Source of the DNA: Anaerohalosphaera lusitana
GTDB lineage: Bacteria; Planctomycetota; Phycisphaerae; Sedimentisphaerales; Anaerohalosphaeraceae
DNA length: 64,000 nt
Direction: 5' to 3'
Assembly (NCBI RefSeq): GCF_002007645.1
Contig: NZ_CP019791.1
Coordinates: 4,084,593-4,148,592, forward strand
The first letter of the stretch is position 1. Each line of letters begins with the position of its first letter. This document shows, one piece after another, positions 52,293-60,611 of the stretch. The position numbers were made by a program, and so were the translations under genes. The notes under the pieces are model-generated. The model was not told where the DNA came from. It did not search any database and worked only from the letters and a program-made list of their open reading frames with translations.

Positions 52293-53557
52293 ACTCAAAA
52301 CTCTGGCGCAATGTATATCTCGGGATCGAGAACCTGCTGCTGCACAAGCTTCGTACACTACTGACCATGCTAGGCGTTGTGTTCGGCGTGGGCTCGGTGG
52401 TCGCAATGCTCTCTGTCGGTGAAGGTGCGAGCAGCCAGGCAATGGAACAGATCAAGAAAGTAGGTTCCAATAATATCATTCTCAAGTCCGTCAAATCCCA
52501 GAAAGAAGAATCAACATCCTCGACCACCCGCTCATTCATGAGCATGTACGGCCTGACATACGACGATCATCTGCGCATTGCCGAAACATTCGACACCGTG
52601 GCTCAGGCCGTGCCGGTCAAGATCGTCCGCAAAGAAGCACGCCTCGGCGACCGCTCGCTTGAGCTTCGCGTCGTAGGCACCGCACCGGAATGGTTTGAAA
52701 TGCTCGACAGGCCCAAAGTCGCCGGCAGGGTCCTGACCCGGCAGGACATACAAAACCAGGCGAACGTGGCTGTACTAACCGAATACGGGTCCAGAAGGCT
52801 TCTCGCAACCACGAACACTATCGGCAACCATGTTCGAATAGGCTCGGACTTCTTTAAAGTCGTGGGCATTGTCAAAAGCGAGGGCGGCAGCGCGGGCAAT
52901 ATCCAGATGCCCGATGAGAGAGTCGATGCATACATACCCATCAACATCGCCCGCAAGTATTACGGTGATATCATTCAACGGCGTACAGCCGGCTCCCGCA
53001 CCCGCGAGCGGGTCGAGCTCCATCAGATAATTGCCAAAGTTAAAGAGATCGAACATGTCGAGCAGACCGCTGCAGGGATCAAAGCGATGCTCGAACGATT
53101 TCATGAGGATAAGGATTACCAGATAAGCGTTCCTCTAGCCCTGCTCAAACAGGCTCGCGAAACAAAACGCACCTTCAACATAGTACTCGGCTCAATCGCT
53201 GCCATCTCACTGCTTGTCGGCGGTATCGGGATCATGAACATCATGCTCGCATCAGTAACCGAGCGCACACGCGAGATCGGCATACGCAGAGCCATTGGCG
53301 CCAAACGCAAACAGATCATCAACCAGTTCATCATTGAAACGGTAGTGCTCTCTTCCATCGGGGGACTGGTCGGAATTGGGTTGGGTATCACGATACCTAA
53401 GGTTATTACGCATTTCTCGGGCATGCCTACGATCATAACTCAGAGCAGCATACTGATATCGTTCAGCATCAGTATCGGCATAGGCATAGTCTTCGGCCTT
53501 TACCCCGCTGTCAGAGCTGCCAACGTCGACCCGATCATTGCGCTGCGACACGAGTAA
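52289..53557 (+). CDS. MacB-type ABC transporter permease (FtsX domain)
   Basis: 422 residues with the MacB layout: one N-terminal helix (LRTLLTMLGVVFGVGSVVAM), a ~220-residue periplasmic MacB_PCD domain, then three C-terminal helices. The FtsX signature IGIMNIMLASVTERTREIGIRRAIGAKRKQI follows the second helix, and the end reads YPAVRAANVDPIIALRHE. MacB pumps act by mechanotransmission, moving substrates from the periplasm through TolC; peptides, lipids or siderophores are all possible here. Last gene of the operon. Confidence 0.92.
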   Translation: MNSKLWRNVYLGIENLLLHKLRTLLTMLGVVFGVGSVVAMLSVGEGASSQAMEQIKKVGSNNIILKSVKSQKEESTSSTTRSFMSMYGLTYDDHLRIAETFDTVAQAVPVKIVRKEARLGDRSLELRVVGTAPEWFEMLDRPKVAGRVLTRQDIQNQANVAVLTEYGSRRLLATTNTIGNHVRIGSDFFKVVGIVKSEGGSAGNIQMPDERVDAYIPINIARKYYGDIIQRRTAGSRTRERVELHQIIAKVKEIEHVEQTAAGIKAMLERFHEDKDYQISVPLALLKQARETKRTFNIVLGSIAAISLLVGGIGIMNIMLASVTERTREIGIRRAIGAKRKQIINQFIIETVVLSSIGGLVGIGLGITIPKVITHFSGMPTIITQSSILISFSISIGIGIVFGLYPAVRAANVDPIIALRHE

Positions 53558-53590
53558 ACGGAGATTTTCAGGAATCGCGTTCAAGAACCG

Positions 53591-54601
53591 TCAGACTTCG
53601 CGGTTGACGGCAAACCGAGACAATGACAAAAGCGGCTCCATCGCTGTCTGATCGGCTTCAATGAATGTAAGAGAGTGCACAGCTTTGTCACTGTGCATTT
53701 TCGCCTGCTCGTATGCGTATTCGATGCTGCCAGCGTCACTGAGCATATCACGTATGCGGCCCCTGTCGTCCTCGTAAACGGCAGTATGGAGCAGTTCTCT
53801 GCCGTCAGCGACCGTTTGAACAAAGTGTATTAGCGGTAGTGTCGGTTTGAGTGCAAAGATATCCTTACCCACATTCTTACCCATTTTCTGCACGGAGCTC
53901 GTCACATCCAGAATGTCGTCCGCTATCTGGAACGCCGTTCCAAAATGCTCTCCGTATTGTCTTAACGAGTTGCAATCCTTTTTACAGGCTCCCGAAAGAA
54001 ACGCACCCATCCAGCAAGCACTTCCGAAAAGAGCCGCCGTCTTACTGGCGATAATATTGTAATAATTCTGTTCACCAATTTCGTGATCGAGACTGATCAC
54101 GTTCTGCATCATCTCCCCGTCGCATATTTTCCGGGCAACCGCGGCAACTTCGCCTGACATATCCGCCATACCTTCAGCACTGCCAAGAGCCATGACTTTA
54201 CCGAGTACATACCCGCCAAGCAAGACTGCCGCCTTGTCCCCATATAAACAATTAATCGTCTCCCGCCCGCGTCTTCGCGTTGCGTGATCGATGACATCAT
54301 CGTGTAGCAGCGTTGCCAAGTGAACCATTTCGACCATCGCTGCGGCACGGATATGTCTCTCGCCACTCTGATCGAAAATTCGACCGCTTAGCAGCAACAG
54401 CCCGGGCCTAAGCATCTTGCCACCAGATGTCCTAACGTTGGCGACCAGTCCCGCAATGTCACCCTCGCCAGGTTCGATTGCTCCTGCTAGCAGATAGTCA
54501 ACCGCCTTCAGCTCCTCGCTCAGCGCGTTAAAAAATGGCACCGGCGAACTTTCGCCGCCGGCACCATCATTTTTGTTATCTGTGCGGTTATGACCGTGCA
54601 T
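53591..54601 (-). CDS. Polyprenyl diphosphate synthase
   Basis: 336 residues. Trans-type prenyl elongation from IPP. The first Asp-rich motif is LLHDDVIDHATRRRG (D101, D102, D105) and the second is QIADDILDV (D228, D229, D232). GGKMLRP near 60-66 binds IPP. The residues before the first motif (MVHLAT) and the overall length fit a medium- or long-chain (octaprenyl or similar) enzyme for a quinone side chain, but chain length cannot be settled from sequence. It overlaps the upstream aminotransferase gene by 14 bases. Confidence 0.9.
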   Translation of the reverse strand: MHGHNRTDNKNDGAGGESSPVPFFNALSEELKAVDYLLAGAIEPGEGDIAGLVANVRTSGGKMLRPGLLLLSGRIFDQSGERHIRAAAMVEMVHLATLLHDDVIDHATRRRGRETINCLYGDKAAVLLGGYVLGKVMALGSAEGMADMSGEVAAVARKICDGEMMQNVISLDHEIGEQNYYNIIASKTAALFGSACWMGAFLSGACKKDCNSLRQYGEHFGTAFQIADDILDVTSSVQKMGKNVGKDIFALKPTLPLIHFVQTVADGRELLHTAVYEDDRGRIRDMLSDAGSIEYAYEQAKMHSDKAVHSLTFIEADQTAMEPLLSLSRFAVNREV

Positions 54602-55445
54602 ACTCGAAAAACTTTTTCCTGAGCTCTTTAGTCACAGCACCGGGCTTGCCGTCGCCCACAATGCGCCCGTCAATTTCAACGACGCCGATCACCTCTGCCG
54701 CGGTCCCGGTCAGGAAACACTCATCAGCAATGTAAAGGTCGAACTTTGTAAGATTTCGTTCGGTGACCGTATACCCGGACTCTCTGGCCAGTTTCATTAC
54801 GACCTGCCGGGTGATACCATCAAGCGCGCCGGCCTGTATCGGAGGGGTGAACAGCTCGCCCTTGCGTATAATGAATATGTTATCCCCGCTGGCTTCGGCA
54901 ACATATCCCTGAGGATTGTACATTACCACCTCGCCCACGCCGTGATCGATCGCTTCTATCTTTGCGAGAATATTGTTCAGATAATTCAGACTCTTGACCT
55001 GCGGCGGCAGTGTCAGCGGATGCGTCCGAACGGCATTTGCGCTTATAACCTTCAGGCCCGTTTCGTAAAACTCTTCAGGATAAAGCTGAATATTGGCCGC
55101 GATGATGATGACGCCCGCTTTGCCACAAACGAACGGGTTCAGGCCCAGATCGCCTACACCGCGTGTAACCAGCAGCCTGATATAGCCGTCCTCGATCTCA
55201 TTGGCCTTGACAGTCTCTTCGGTCGCGTCCATCAAAGGCCTTTTGTCCATGCCGATATCCAGCCTGATAGCTTTTGCAGACTCATAAAGACGGTCAATGT
55301 GCGCTTCGAACTCGAAGATATTGCCGCTGTAAACGCGGATACCCTCAAACACGCCATCGCCGTAGAGCAGCCCATGATCAAAAACGGACACCTTGGCCTG
55401 TGCCTCGTCAACTAATTCGCCGTTCTGCCAAATCTTCAAACCCAT
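54588..55445 (-). CDS. ilvE: Class IV aminotransferase, branched-chain type
   Basis: 285 residues from the ATG at 55445, which has GGAG 6 bases upstream; several in-frame ATG and TTG codons lie just before. PLP enzyme that transfers the amino group between glutamate and branched-chain 2-oxo acids. Signatures: FDHGLLYGDGVFEGIRVY (22-39), PLP lysine K151 in PQVKSLNYLNNILAK, VAEASGDNIFII, and GITRQVVMKLA. The EGIR box favours IlvE over D-amino acid transaminase or aminodeoxychorismate lyase, though D-alanine activity is not excluded. Confidence 0.88.
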   Translation of the reverse strand: MGLKIWQNGELVDEAQAKVSVFDHGLLYGDGVFEGIRVYSGNIFEFEAHIDRLYESAKAIRLDIGMDKRPLMDATEETVKANEIEDGYIRLLVTRGVGDLGLNPFVCGKAGVIIIAANIQLYPEEFYETGLKVISANAVRTHPLTLPPQVKSLNYLNNILAKIEAIDHGVGEVVMYNPQGYVAEASGDNIFIIRKGELFTPPIQAGALDGITRQVVMKLARESGYTVTERNLTKFDLYIADECFLTGTAAEVIGVVEIDGRIVGDGKPGAVTKELRKKFFEYARS

Positions 55446-55467
55446 CATATTCTCCATCAATTAAAAT

Positions 55468-56175
55468 CTATAAACGGGCAATCTTCCCGTCCACGAGCCG
55501 TATCGTTCGATCAGCTTTTTGCGCCACACGATCGTCGTGCGTCACCATAACTATCGTCTGCCCTTCCGCGTTGAAATGCGCAAGTGATTCTAAAATACCA
55601 TTTCCAGTCACAGAGTCAAGGTTTCCTGTAGGTTCATCCGCCAAAAGCAGTACCGGGTTGTTCATCAGCGCCCGTGCGATAGCTACTCGCTGTCTTTCGC
55701 CGCCGCTGAGCTGATATGCCTTGTGTTTCAAACGCTCACTGAGTCCCATTTTGTCCAGCAGCATCTCGGCTCGCTCGACAGCAGTTTTTTTCCTGGCTGC
55801 CCAGCCGAACATCCCGGTCCCGGCCATCGACGGCAGGAGGACGTTTTCCAGTACATTCAATTCGTCCAGCAAATGGTAGAACTGAAACACAAAACCCACC
55901 ATCTTATTGCGAAAACGGGCATAATCCATCACAGAAAATTTGTCCAGATCCTTACCGCGAAATTGAACCCTGCCCTTATCAACCTTGTCAAGGGCGCCTA
56001 GAATATGCAAAAGCGTACTCTTGCCGCTTCCCGACGAACCGACGATGGCAACGAATTCGCCCTCCTTGATGCTCAGATCCAGCCCCTTGAGCACATCAAG
56101 CTTAGCCTGGCCCATGCGATAGGATTTATATATTGAACTCGCTTTTAGAATTTTAGGCATTGTCTTTCGATCCAT
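55468..56175 (-). CDS. lolD: LolD-like ABC transporter ATPase
   Basis: 235 residues. Walker A GSSGSGKST (46-54), LSGGERQRVAIARAL, Walker B LLLADEPTGNLDS, MVTHD. It groups with LolD/MacB ATPases, and its place directly after two LolC/E-type permease genes points to lipoprotein release from the inner membrane. The start may be 56175 or the ATG at 56160. It begins 5 bases after the permease stop. Confidence 0.87.
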   Translation of the reverse strand: MDRKTMPKILKASSIYKSYRMGQAKLDVLKGLDLSIKEGEFVAIVGSSGSGKSTLLHILGALDKVDKGRVQFRGKDLDKFSVMDYARFRNKMVGFVFQFYHLLDELNVLENVLLPSMAGTGMFGWAARKKTAVERAEMLLDKMGLSERLKHKAYQLSGGERQRVAIARALMNNPVLLLADEPTGNLDSVTGNGILESLAHFNAEGQTIVMVTHDDRVAQKADRTIRLVDGKIARL

Positions 56176-56180
56176 TTAAA

Positions 56181-57560
56181 TTAGAGCTGATCAACCTGTA
56201 GCACTTCGGCGATCCGTCGTCTCGCTGCCTGCATACTCGGTATCGCCGCACCGGCCAGGCACGCTGCCACCGAGCAGGCCGCAATGAAAACCATTGTCTG
56301 CCATTCGATCTGGTTCGGTATCTCGCCGATGGCGTAAACGCTGCGGTCCCACAACTGCCATTGATAGTTCTCGAACAACCAGTCCTCTATCGCATGCACC
56401 TTTACAAGCAGTGCGATGCCGCCCGCCATGCCTATCGCGGTGCCTGTCGTGCCGACGATACCCGCAAGCCCGAGAAAGACGCTCAGAACTCCGCCGGACG
56501 ACACGCCCATGCTCTTGAGGATGCCGATGTCCTTGCTTTTGCTGCTGATCATCATATAGAAAACGACGAATATGATAAAGACAGTGATAAAGCCCAGCAT
56601 CAAAAATACCAGCGTCATCATCGTCTCTTCCTTCTCCATGGGAGCTATCATCGCCGCCCGGTACTGCTTCCACGTCTCGACATTGACATGATCCATGAGC
56701 CCGGCCAGCCGTTTTTCATAGCTCGTTTCAGCATCCGCGGCAATGTTCGCAACATAATCATCCCATAGTCGTTTAACCCTCGCTGTCGCTGTCTCGACAT
56801 CCATGCCTTTGGCATATTTGACGAAGATCGAATGGATACGAGGATACGTCCCGTCCATCCCGCAAAGAGCCTGCAGATCGTCTAGTGACATATAAATATA
56901 TCCGCCGTCCTGCTCGACCAGGCCGCTGTGGCTGTCGTCGCTGTAATAGAACGCCTTGGTATTGACCAGGCCGCCGCCGATACCCGCCCGCGCTAGATTG
57001 CCCCTGGCGGTCAGCGGAAAACAGCTCACGTTCAGCTTAATATGCATCGGATTAGGCTCGTGATAGTATTCGCCCATCTTGCCTTGCCTGCTTCGCAATA
57101 GATCGATGCCGACAACCACGCCGGGCTGGTTGGGCCTGTATGTCGGTACGAAAGCCATCTCCGGCTCATCTTCGCGATAATGCAGGCTCTCCTCGAACGC
57201 TGTCACCTTCGCATGCCTTGCCGGATCAAAACCCATTATTTTCATGCCCGACTGACTGCCGGACATTTGGCTTTCGAGAATGCCCACCGTCTCGATCACC
57301 GGAGAAGCCTGCAGCACGTAATCCTTTTCGACCAGCTCTTCGAGAAAATTCTCGTAATGCGCGAAGCCCACCAGCGAATCACTGCTGATAATCGCGTCAC
57401 CGAAGAACCTGTGGTTTTTTTCCTTGAACTCGCGTACAAGCCCGCTCATCACGGTCATCACGACGACGACCATGAACACGCACAACGCAACCGCGGCGAC
57501 CGCCAACGCCGTCGACTTGCGTTTCACGAAATATCTGCGTGCCAGCAAAAACTTGTACAT
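56181..57560 (-). CDS. LolC/LolE-like ABC permease, second copy
   Basis: 459 residues. LolC/E layout: N-terminal helix (STALAVAAVALCVFMVVVVMTVMSG) next to the cytoplasmic start YKFLLARRYF, a long periplasmic domain to ~320, and three helices with SKSKDIGILKSMGVSSGGVLSVFLGLAGI, the FtsX-type coupling motif. It pairs with the gene just upstream to make an asymmetric permease. GGATG precedes the ATG. The periplasmic domain is larger than in E. coli LolC. Confidence 0.84.
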   Translation of the reverse strand: MYKFLLARRYFVKRKSTALAVAAVALCVFMVVVVMTVMSGLVREFKEKNHRFFGDAIISSDSLVGFAHYENFLEELVEKDYVLQASPVIETVGILESQMSGSQSGMKIMGFDPARHAKVTAFEESLHYREDEPEMAFVPTYRPNQPGVVVGIDLLRSRQGKMGEYYHEPNPMHIKLNVSCFPLTARGNLARAGIGGGLVNTKAFYYSDDSHSGLVEQDGGYIYMSLDDLQALCGMDGTYPRIHSIFVKYAKGMDVETATARVKRLWDDYVANIAADAETSYEKRLAGLMDHVNVETWKQYRAAMIAPMEKEETMMTLVFLMLGFITVFIIFVVFYMMISSKSKDIGILKSMGVSSGGVLSVFLGLAGIVGTTGTAIGMAGGIALLVKVHAIEDWLFENYQWQLWDRSVYAIGEIPNQIEWQTMVFIAACSVAACLAGAAIPSMQAARRRIAEVLQVDQL

Positions 57561-57603
57561 TAACTTACATCCGTATAATCAAAAACAACGGCCATCCAGC
57601 CGC

Positions 57604-58929
57604 TCACTCGTACCGCAGTATTTTAACGGGCCGCAAGGTCGCCGCCCTGATTGCGGGGATTATCGCTCCGATCATGCTCGCGATCACTGACGCAATGACC
57701 ACCCAGCCGGCCGCGGACCAGTTCATATCATCCGGTATCGTACTGAACATGTACGTGCTGCTCTGCCACAGCTTGAGCCCGAAGGTGGAGCTGATCGCAG
57801 CTTCGATCGAGTTGATGTTCTTCGTGATCACGTAACCAGCCGCGATGCCGATGCCGCTTCCGACCACGCCGACGATGCTGCCGAAAAACAGGAATAGACC
57901 CGCTACCGAAAAACCGCCCATGCCGCAGCTTTTGACCACTGCAATATCTCGGCGTTTGGTTATCACGATCATATAGAAAATGCACGCGATCAGCAGTACA
58001 ACGCCGCCGCTGACGACGCCGAAAATAACCATCAGCATGCCGAGCTGTTTCTGATACTCGCTTATCAGCCGGGCCCAGTTCTGCCGTGCGGTCTGTACCT
58101 GCACCGCCGCGATCCTGGGCAGGCTCCAGCCCAGTTCCTGATCAGCGAACCGCTCCCAGACTGATCGCACCTGGGCGACTGTGGCGGCAGGGTCATAGCC
58201 TTCGGCCACCTTTATCTGCACCATGTCCGCAACCTTGCCGCTGTCGGGGTAGAATTCATCCAGCACCCGCTCCATCGGCAGGTACACAAAATCCTTATCC
58301 GCCCAGTGAAAGCCACTGAATACTACATCCGCGACAGTGAACTTTACAAGCTGCGTCTTCGTTGACTGTCCATCACCTGTCGTCAATACGACCTTTCTGC
58401 CGATAAAGTCCTGGACCTCGGCCATGTCATACTCGTCGGTCTTTTCGTCCGGACTCGATATCACGCCTATGCCCAGAAATCCACCCGTCCCGCCCTTGAC
58501 CCACTCCGGTGTAAAACTTGCACTGTCTGACCCCTTCTGCCGAACGAGCATATCGCCGAAAGGCGTTACCTTGCTTCGCCGGGGCATCTCGATCCCGTAA
58601 AGCTGGACCGCCCTGACATTACCCGGCCCAAGAAAAAGCAATCCGCCCTTGCCGCTCAGCACCGCCGTCGAACTCTCGACCTCGTCAAGCTCATCCAGCT
58701 CGGCTATCAGCCTGTCGTACTGCTCTATCAGCACTCCGCGCCTGCCGCTTATAACGACGTCGCCGACGTGGTCACTGACAGTGCTCTCGAATGAGGCGAT
58801 AAAACCCGTGAACAGGCTCGCCACGACCACAAGCAGCGCACATGACATCGCCACCGAAGCAACGCTCAACAGAACGATCTTCTTCTTGCTCAGATATCTG
58901 CGGCAAAGTACCACGCTCAGATGTTTCAT
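57604..58929 (-). CDS. LolC/LolE-like ABC permease, first copy
   Basis: 441 residues with the same topology: first helix IVLLSVASVAMSCALLVVVASLFTGF, periplasmic domain with SDHVGDVVISGRRG, and C-terminal helices with TKRRDIAVVKSCGMGGFSVAGLFLFFGSI. It ends PAIRAATLRPVKILRYE, the FtsX-family tail. It differs clearly from the next gene, so the transporter would be a heterodimer, like LolCE. AAGGA precedes the ATG. Confidence 0.84.
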   Translation of the reverse strand: MKHLSVVLCRRYLSKKKIVLLSVASVAMSCALLVVVASLFTGFIASFESTVSDHVGDVVISGRRGVLIEQYDRLIAELDELDEVESSTAVLSGKGGLLFLGPGNVRAVQLYGIEMPRRSKVTPFGDMLVRQKGSDSASFTPEWVKGGTGGFLGIGVISSPDEKTDEYDMAEVQDFIGRKVVLTTGDGQSTKTQLVKFTVADVVFSGFHWADKDFVYLPMERVLDEFYPDSGKVADMVQIKVAEGYDPAATVAQVRSVWERFADQELGWSLPRIAAVQVQTARQNWARLISEYQKQLGMLMVIFGVVSGGVVLLIACIFYMIVITKRRDIAVVKSCGMGGFSVAGLFLFFGSIVGVVGSGIGIAAGYVITKNINSIEAAISSTFGLKLWQSSTYMFSTIPDDMNWSAAGWVVIASVIASMIGAIIPAIRAATLRPVKILRYE

Positions 58930-58990
58930 CGCATTCCTTCTTCAGCACGTCCGCCACGCGAACGCACACAAAAACCACATCCGCCGCCGT

Positions 58991-60454
58991 TTACTCCTCT
59001 TCGCTTCTGGCGGCAGGCTTGAGCAGCGGGAACAGGATCACGTCACGAATTGTCGTCGCGCCGGTCAAAAGCATCACGAGCCTGTCGATGCCCACACCCA
59101 GACCACCCGCAGGCGGCATGCCGTACTTGAGTGCGGTGACGAAATCCTCATCCATCGTCGCCATCGTATCTTCCTGACCGTCGAGCTGCGTGCGGAAGTT
59201 GTCTTCCTGCACCTTCGGGTCGTTCAGCTCTGTATAAGCGTTCGCAAGCTCCATCTTACCGATGAACAGCTCGAAACGCTCTGCATAGCGCGGATCAGCC
59301 TTGCTGCGTTTGGTCAGCGGGCAAAGCTCTGCAGGGTAATCGATAACGAACGTCGGATCAATCAGCGTATCCTCGACCGTCTCTTCGAAGACTTCGTTGA
59401 TCACGACCGCGTCATCCATGTGACTTTCGCCGATCTCGAGCTCACGCGCCTTCGCGCGAACAGCCTCGATGTCGTCGATATCCACGCCCGCACATTCCTT
59501 GAGCAGGTCCGCATATCGTGCCCTTCGCCACGGCCCGGAATAATTTACCGTCATCTCGCCGAACGGCAGCTCCATGCCGTCACAGTGCTTCTCGACGAGG
59601 CTAGTGACCATCTCCTCGGTCAGGTCCATCATTGCATTGTAATCGCCGTACGCCTGGTACAGCTCCATCATCGTAAACTCGGGATTGTGCCTGGTACTCA
59701 GACCCTCGTTGCGGAAATTGCGGTTGATCTCGAAGACCCGCTCCATACCACCAACCAGCAGACGCTTGAGGAAAAGCTCGGGAGCGATCCGCAAAAACAG
59801 ATCCATATCCAGAGTGTTGTGGTGCGTAATGAAAGGCTTGGCAGCCGCACCGCCTGCGATCGTCTGCATCATCGGCGTCTCGACTTCAAGGAAGCCTCGC
59901 TCCTGCAGGAAATTTCGCATGCTTGCGACGATCTCACTGCGTTTGCGGAAACGTTCGAGTACCTCCGGATTCGCCCACAGATCGACATAACGCATGCGAT
60001 AGCGTGCATCCGGATCGGTCAGGCCGTGGAACTTCTCGGGCGGCTGCATGAGTGACTTCGAAAGGATCGTTACCTTCTCGGCCCAGATCGTGATCTCACC
60101 GGTGCGCGTCCTGCCGACCTCACCTTCGGCGCCTACGATATCACCGAGCTCGAGCAGCTTGCACAGCGGCCATTGATCCGCCAGCATCTTCTTGCTCAGA
60201 CCGAGCTGGATCGTGCCGCTCGAATCGCGAAGCGTGACGAACATCAGCTTGCCGATATCGCGAAGCAGGACAATACGACCGGCGGCACAAGCTCGCTGGC
60301 CTTCTTTGTCATCCTCGAAATCCGCCTTGATCTTCTCGGCCGGAATAACATCATCAAATCTGCCGCCGTACGGGTCGACACCCAACTCGATCATCTTGTT
60401 CAGCTTTTCCTGCCGCTGCTGCTGGTACTGGTCCATGCTTGACTGTTCTGCCAA
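58991..60454 (-). CDS. lysS: Lysyl-tRNA synthetase, class II
   Basis: 487 residues from a TTG at 60454 with AAGGGG upstream; an ATG at 60514 (507 residues) and one at 60436 are alternatives. It charges tRNA-Lys. An OB-fold anticodon domain (~50-160: [21 protein letters not shown]) is followed by the class II core. Motif 2 is [23 protein letters not shown] and motif 3 is [13 protein letters not shown] near the end. The length is normal. It heads the minus-strand run toward the Lol-like genes, with ~60 bases to the first permease. Confidence 0.95.
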   Translation of the reverse strand: MAEQSSMDQYQQQRQEKLNKMIELGVDPYGGRFDDVIPAEKIKADFEDDKEGQRACAAGRIVLLRDIGKLMFVTLRDSSGTIQLGLSKKMLADQWPLCKLLELGDIVGAEGEVGRTRTGEITIWAEKVTILSKSLMQPPEKFHGLTDPDARYRMRYVDLWANPEVLERFRKRSEIVASMRNFLQERGFLEVETPMMQTIAGGAAAKPFITHHNTLDMDLFLRIAPELFLKRLLVGGMERVFEINRNFRNEGLSTRHNPEFTMMELYQAYGDYNAMMDLTEEMVTSLVEKHCDGMELPFGEMTVNYSGPWRRARYADLLKECAGVDIDDIEAVRAKARELEIGESHMDDAVVINEVFEETVEDTLIDPTFVIDYPAELCPLTKRSKADPRYAERFELFIGKMELANAYTELNDPKVQEDNFRTQLDGQEDTMATMDEDFVTALKYGMPPAGGLGVGIDRLVMLLTGATTIRDVILFPLLKPAARSEEE

Positions 60455-60611
60455 CTTATTATCCCCTTCGAATCCGGATAAATTAACATTCTGATAAAAC
60501 AAAGCAGCCAGCATGAATCCCCTAAGCTGACTGCCTGTACATTTTATTTATTGACCGGAGCAGCAGTTAGGCTGTCCGTTAACGCCGGGCGCGAACCCGT
60601 TCTTTTCTTAA

